The position numbers and the translations under genes are program-made. Positions 61,936-62,104 of a stretch of 62,104 nt of DNA are shown here, piece by piece. Source of the DNA: Robinsoniella sp. (GTDB lineage Bacteria > Bacillota > Clostridia > Lachnospirales > Lachnospiraceae); contig JALEVQ010000024.1 in assembly GCA_022788205.1 (NCBI GenBank), forward strand, positions 1 to 62,104, given 5' to 3'. Position 1 is the stretch's first letter. Each line of letters opens with the position of its first letter. The notes under the pieces are model-generated. The model was not told the DNA's origin and did not search any database. It saw only the letters and a list, made by a program, of their open reading frames with translations.

Positions 61936-62104
61936 GGTCGACAGAAAGCGACGCATTGTGAGCAGACGATGCGCTGTATGCTGGAAACGACGGCGAAAAA
62001 GATAAGATAGAAATACGGAAACAATGAGAGTGAACAGAGAGTTCATGAAGGGGTACACCACCGCGGGTGTATTCTTTTGTGAACTCTTTTTTGTTTCAAA
62101 TGGC
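61936..62104 (+). promoter_or_regulatory. Structured leader with terminator hairpin
   Basis: The transcript begins near 61936. An early hairpin pairs CGCATTGT with ACGATGCG. Near the edge AGAGTTCA (62038-62045) pairs with TGAACTCT (62080-62087), followed by T residues, and inside it TACACC (62054-62059) pairs with GGTGTA (62066-62071). The loop holds ACCGCGGGT, reminiscent of the T-box tail, but the canonical TGGNACCGCG is absent. It looks like an attenuator for a gene outside the window. Confidence 0.45.

Overview
The window looks like chromosomal DNA of a Gram-positive, spore-forming gut anaerobe of the Lachnospiraceae, broadly Dorea/Mediterraneibacter/Blautia-like. The evidence is moderate GC with AT-rich promoters, strong AGGAGG ribosome binding sites, a cotJ spore-coat operon, fused accD-accA, FabK as the enoyl reductase, DUF1292 and AAA/PD-(D/E)XK proteins. 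Species is not resolved. No rRNA, tRNA or CRISPR array was seen.

1-1.7 kb is a worn region: a stand-alone sigma region-4 protein, an unrecognised Cys-containing protein and a group II intron reverse-transcriptase fragment. 1.7-14.4 kb is a sulfur block: a CymR-like Rrf2 regulator, TcdA, a rhodanese/TtcA-like fusion, a LysR regulator, then sbp-cysTWA, an AprA-like flavoprotein with a two-cluster ferredoxin, cysD, cysN and a YezD-type small protein. The genes imply sulfate uptake, activation to APS and reduction of APS to sulfite without PAPS. CysN carries a C-terminal domain that looks like an APS kinase without its P-loop. The leader before sbp holds a promoter, a long-range hairpin and a 24-codon ORF with three Cys codons.

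14.4-20 kb is an amino-compound operon: XRE-cupin regulator, class III aminotransferase, cytidylate-kinase-like protein, APC permease and iron alcohol dehydrogenase. Two near-identical 15-bp motifs flank its promoter. 20.3-23.9 kb returns to sulfur: a LysR gene ending in a 51-bp tandem repeat, then an 860-residue CoA-disulfide reductase/rhodanese/siroheme sulfite reductase/ferredoxin fusion that probably makes sulfide. 23.9-24.5 kb holds structured intergenic DNA, including copies of a dispersed palindromic repeat and an RNA candidate.

24.5-29.2 kb encodes membrane and envelope proteins, including a cardiolipin synthase with a broken N-terminus. 29.4-40.4 kb is the most unusual part. The coat gene cotJC is split: codons 1-32 lie at 39.8 kb after cotJA and cotJB, and the rest lies at 31.4-31.0 kb. 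Both halves meet at the same 9-bp core GGGACCTCC exactly 8,300 bp apart, in frame. Joining the inner ends of the insert gives a dyad-symmetric site like a serine-integrase attP. The insert carries oleate hydratase, TetR, an ArsR/ArsP/thioredoxin/ArsC set, a large serine recombinase and thiC with a TPP riboswitch. A second serine recombinase lies where the cotJC C-terminus is lost.

40.5-50.5 kb holds a RodA/FtsW protein and a fatty-acid operon: acpP, fabD, fabG, fabF, accB, fabZ, accC, accDA, fabK, with a FabT-like operator on its promoter. 50.5-62.1 kb is housekeeping: gltX, a UvrD-family helicase, an AAA/nuclease-fold protein, DUF1292, DUF885, exonuclease III, an ABC-F ATPase and a promoter with a terminator-type leader at the right edge.
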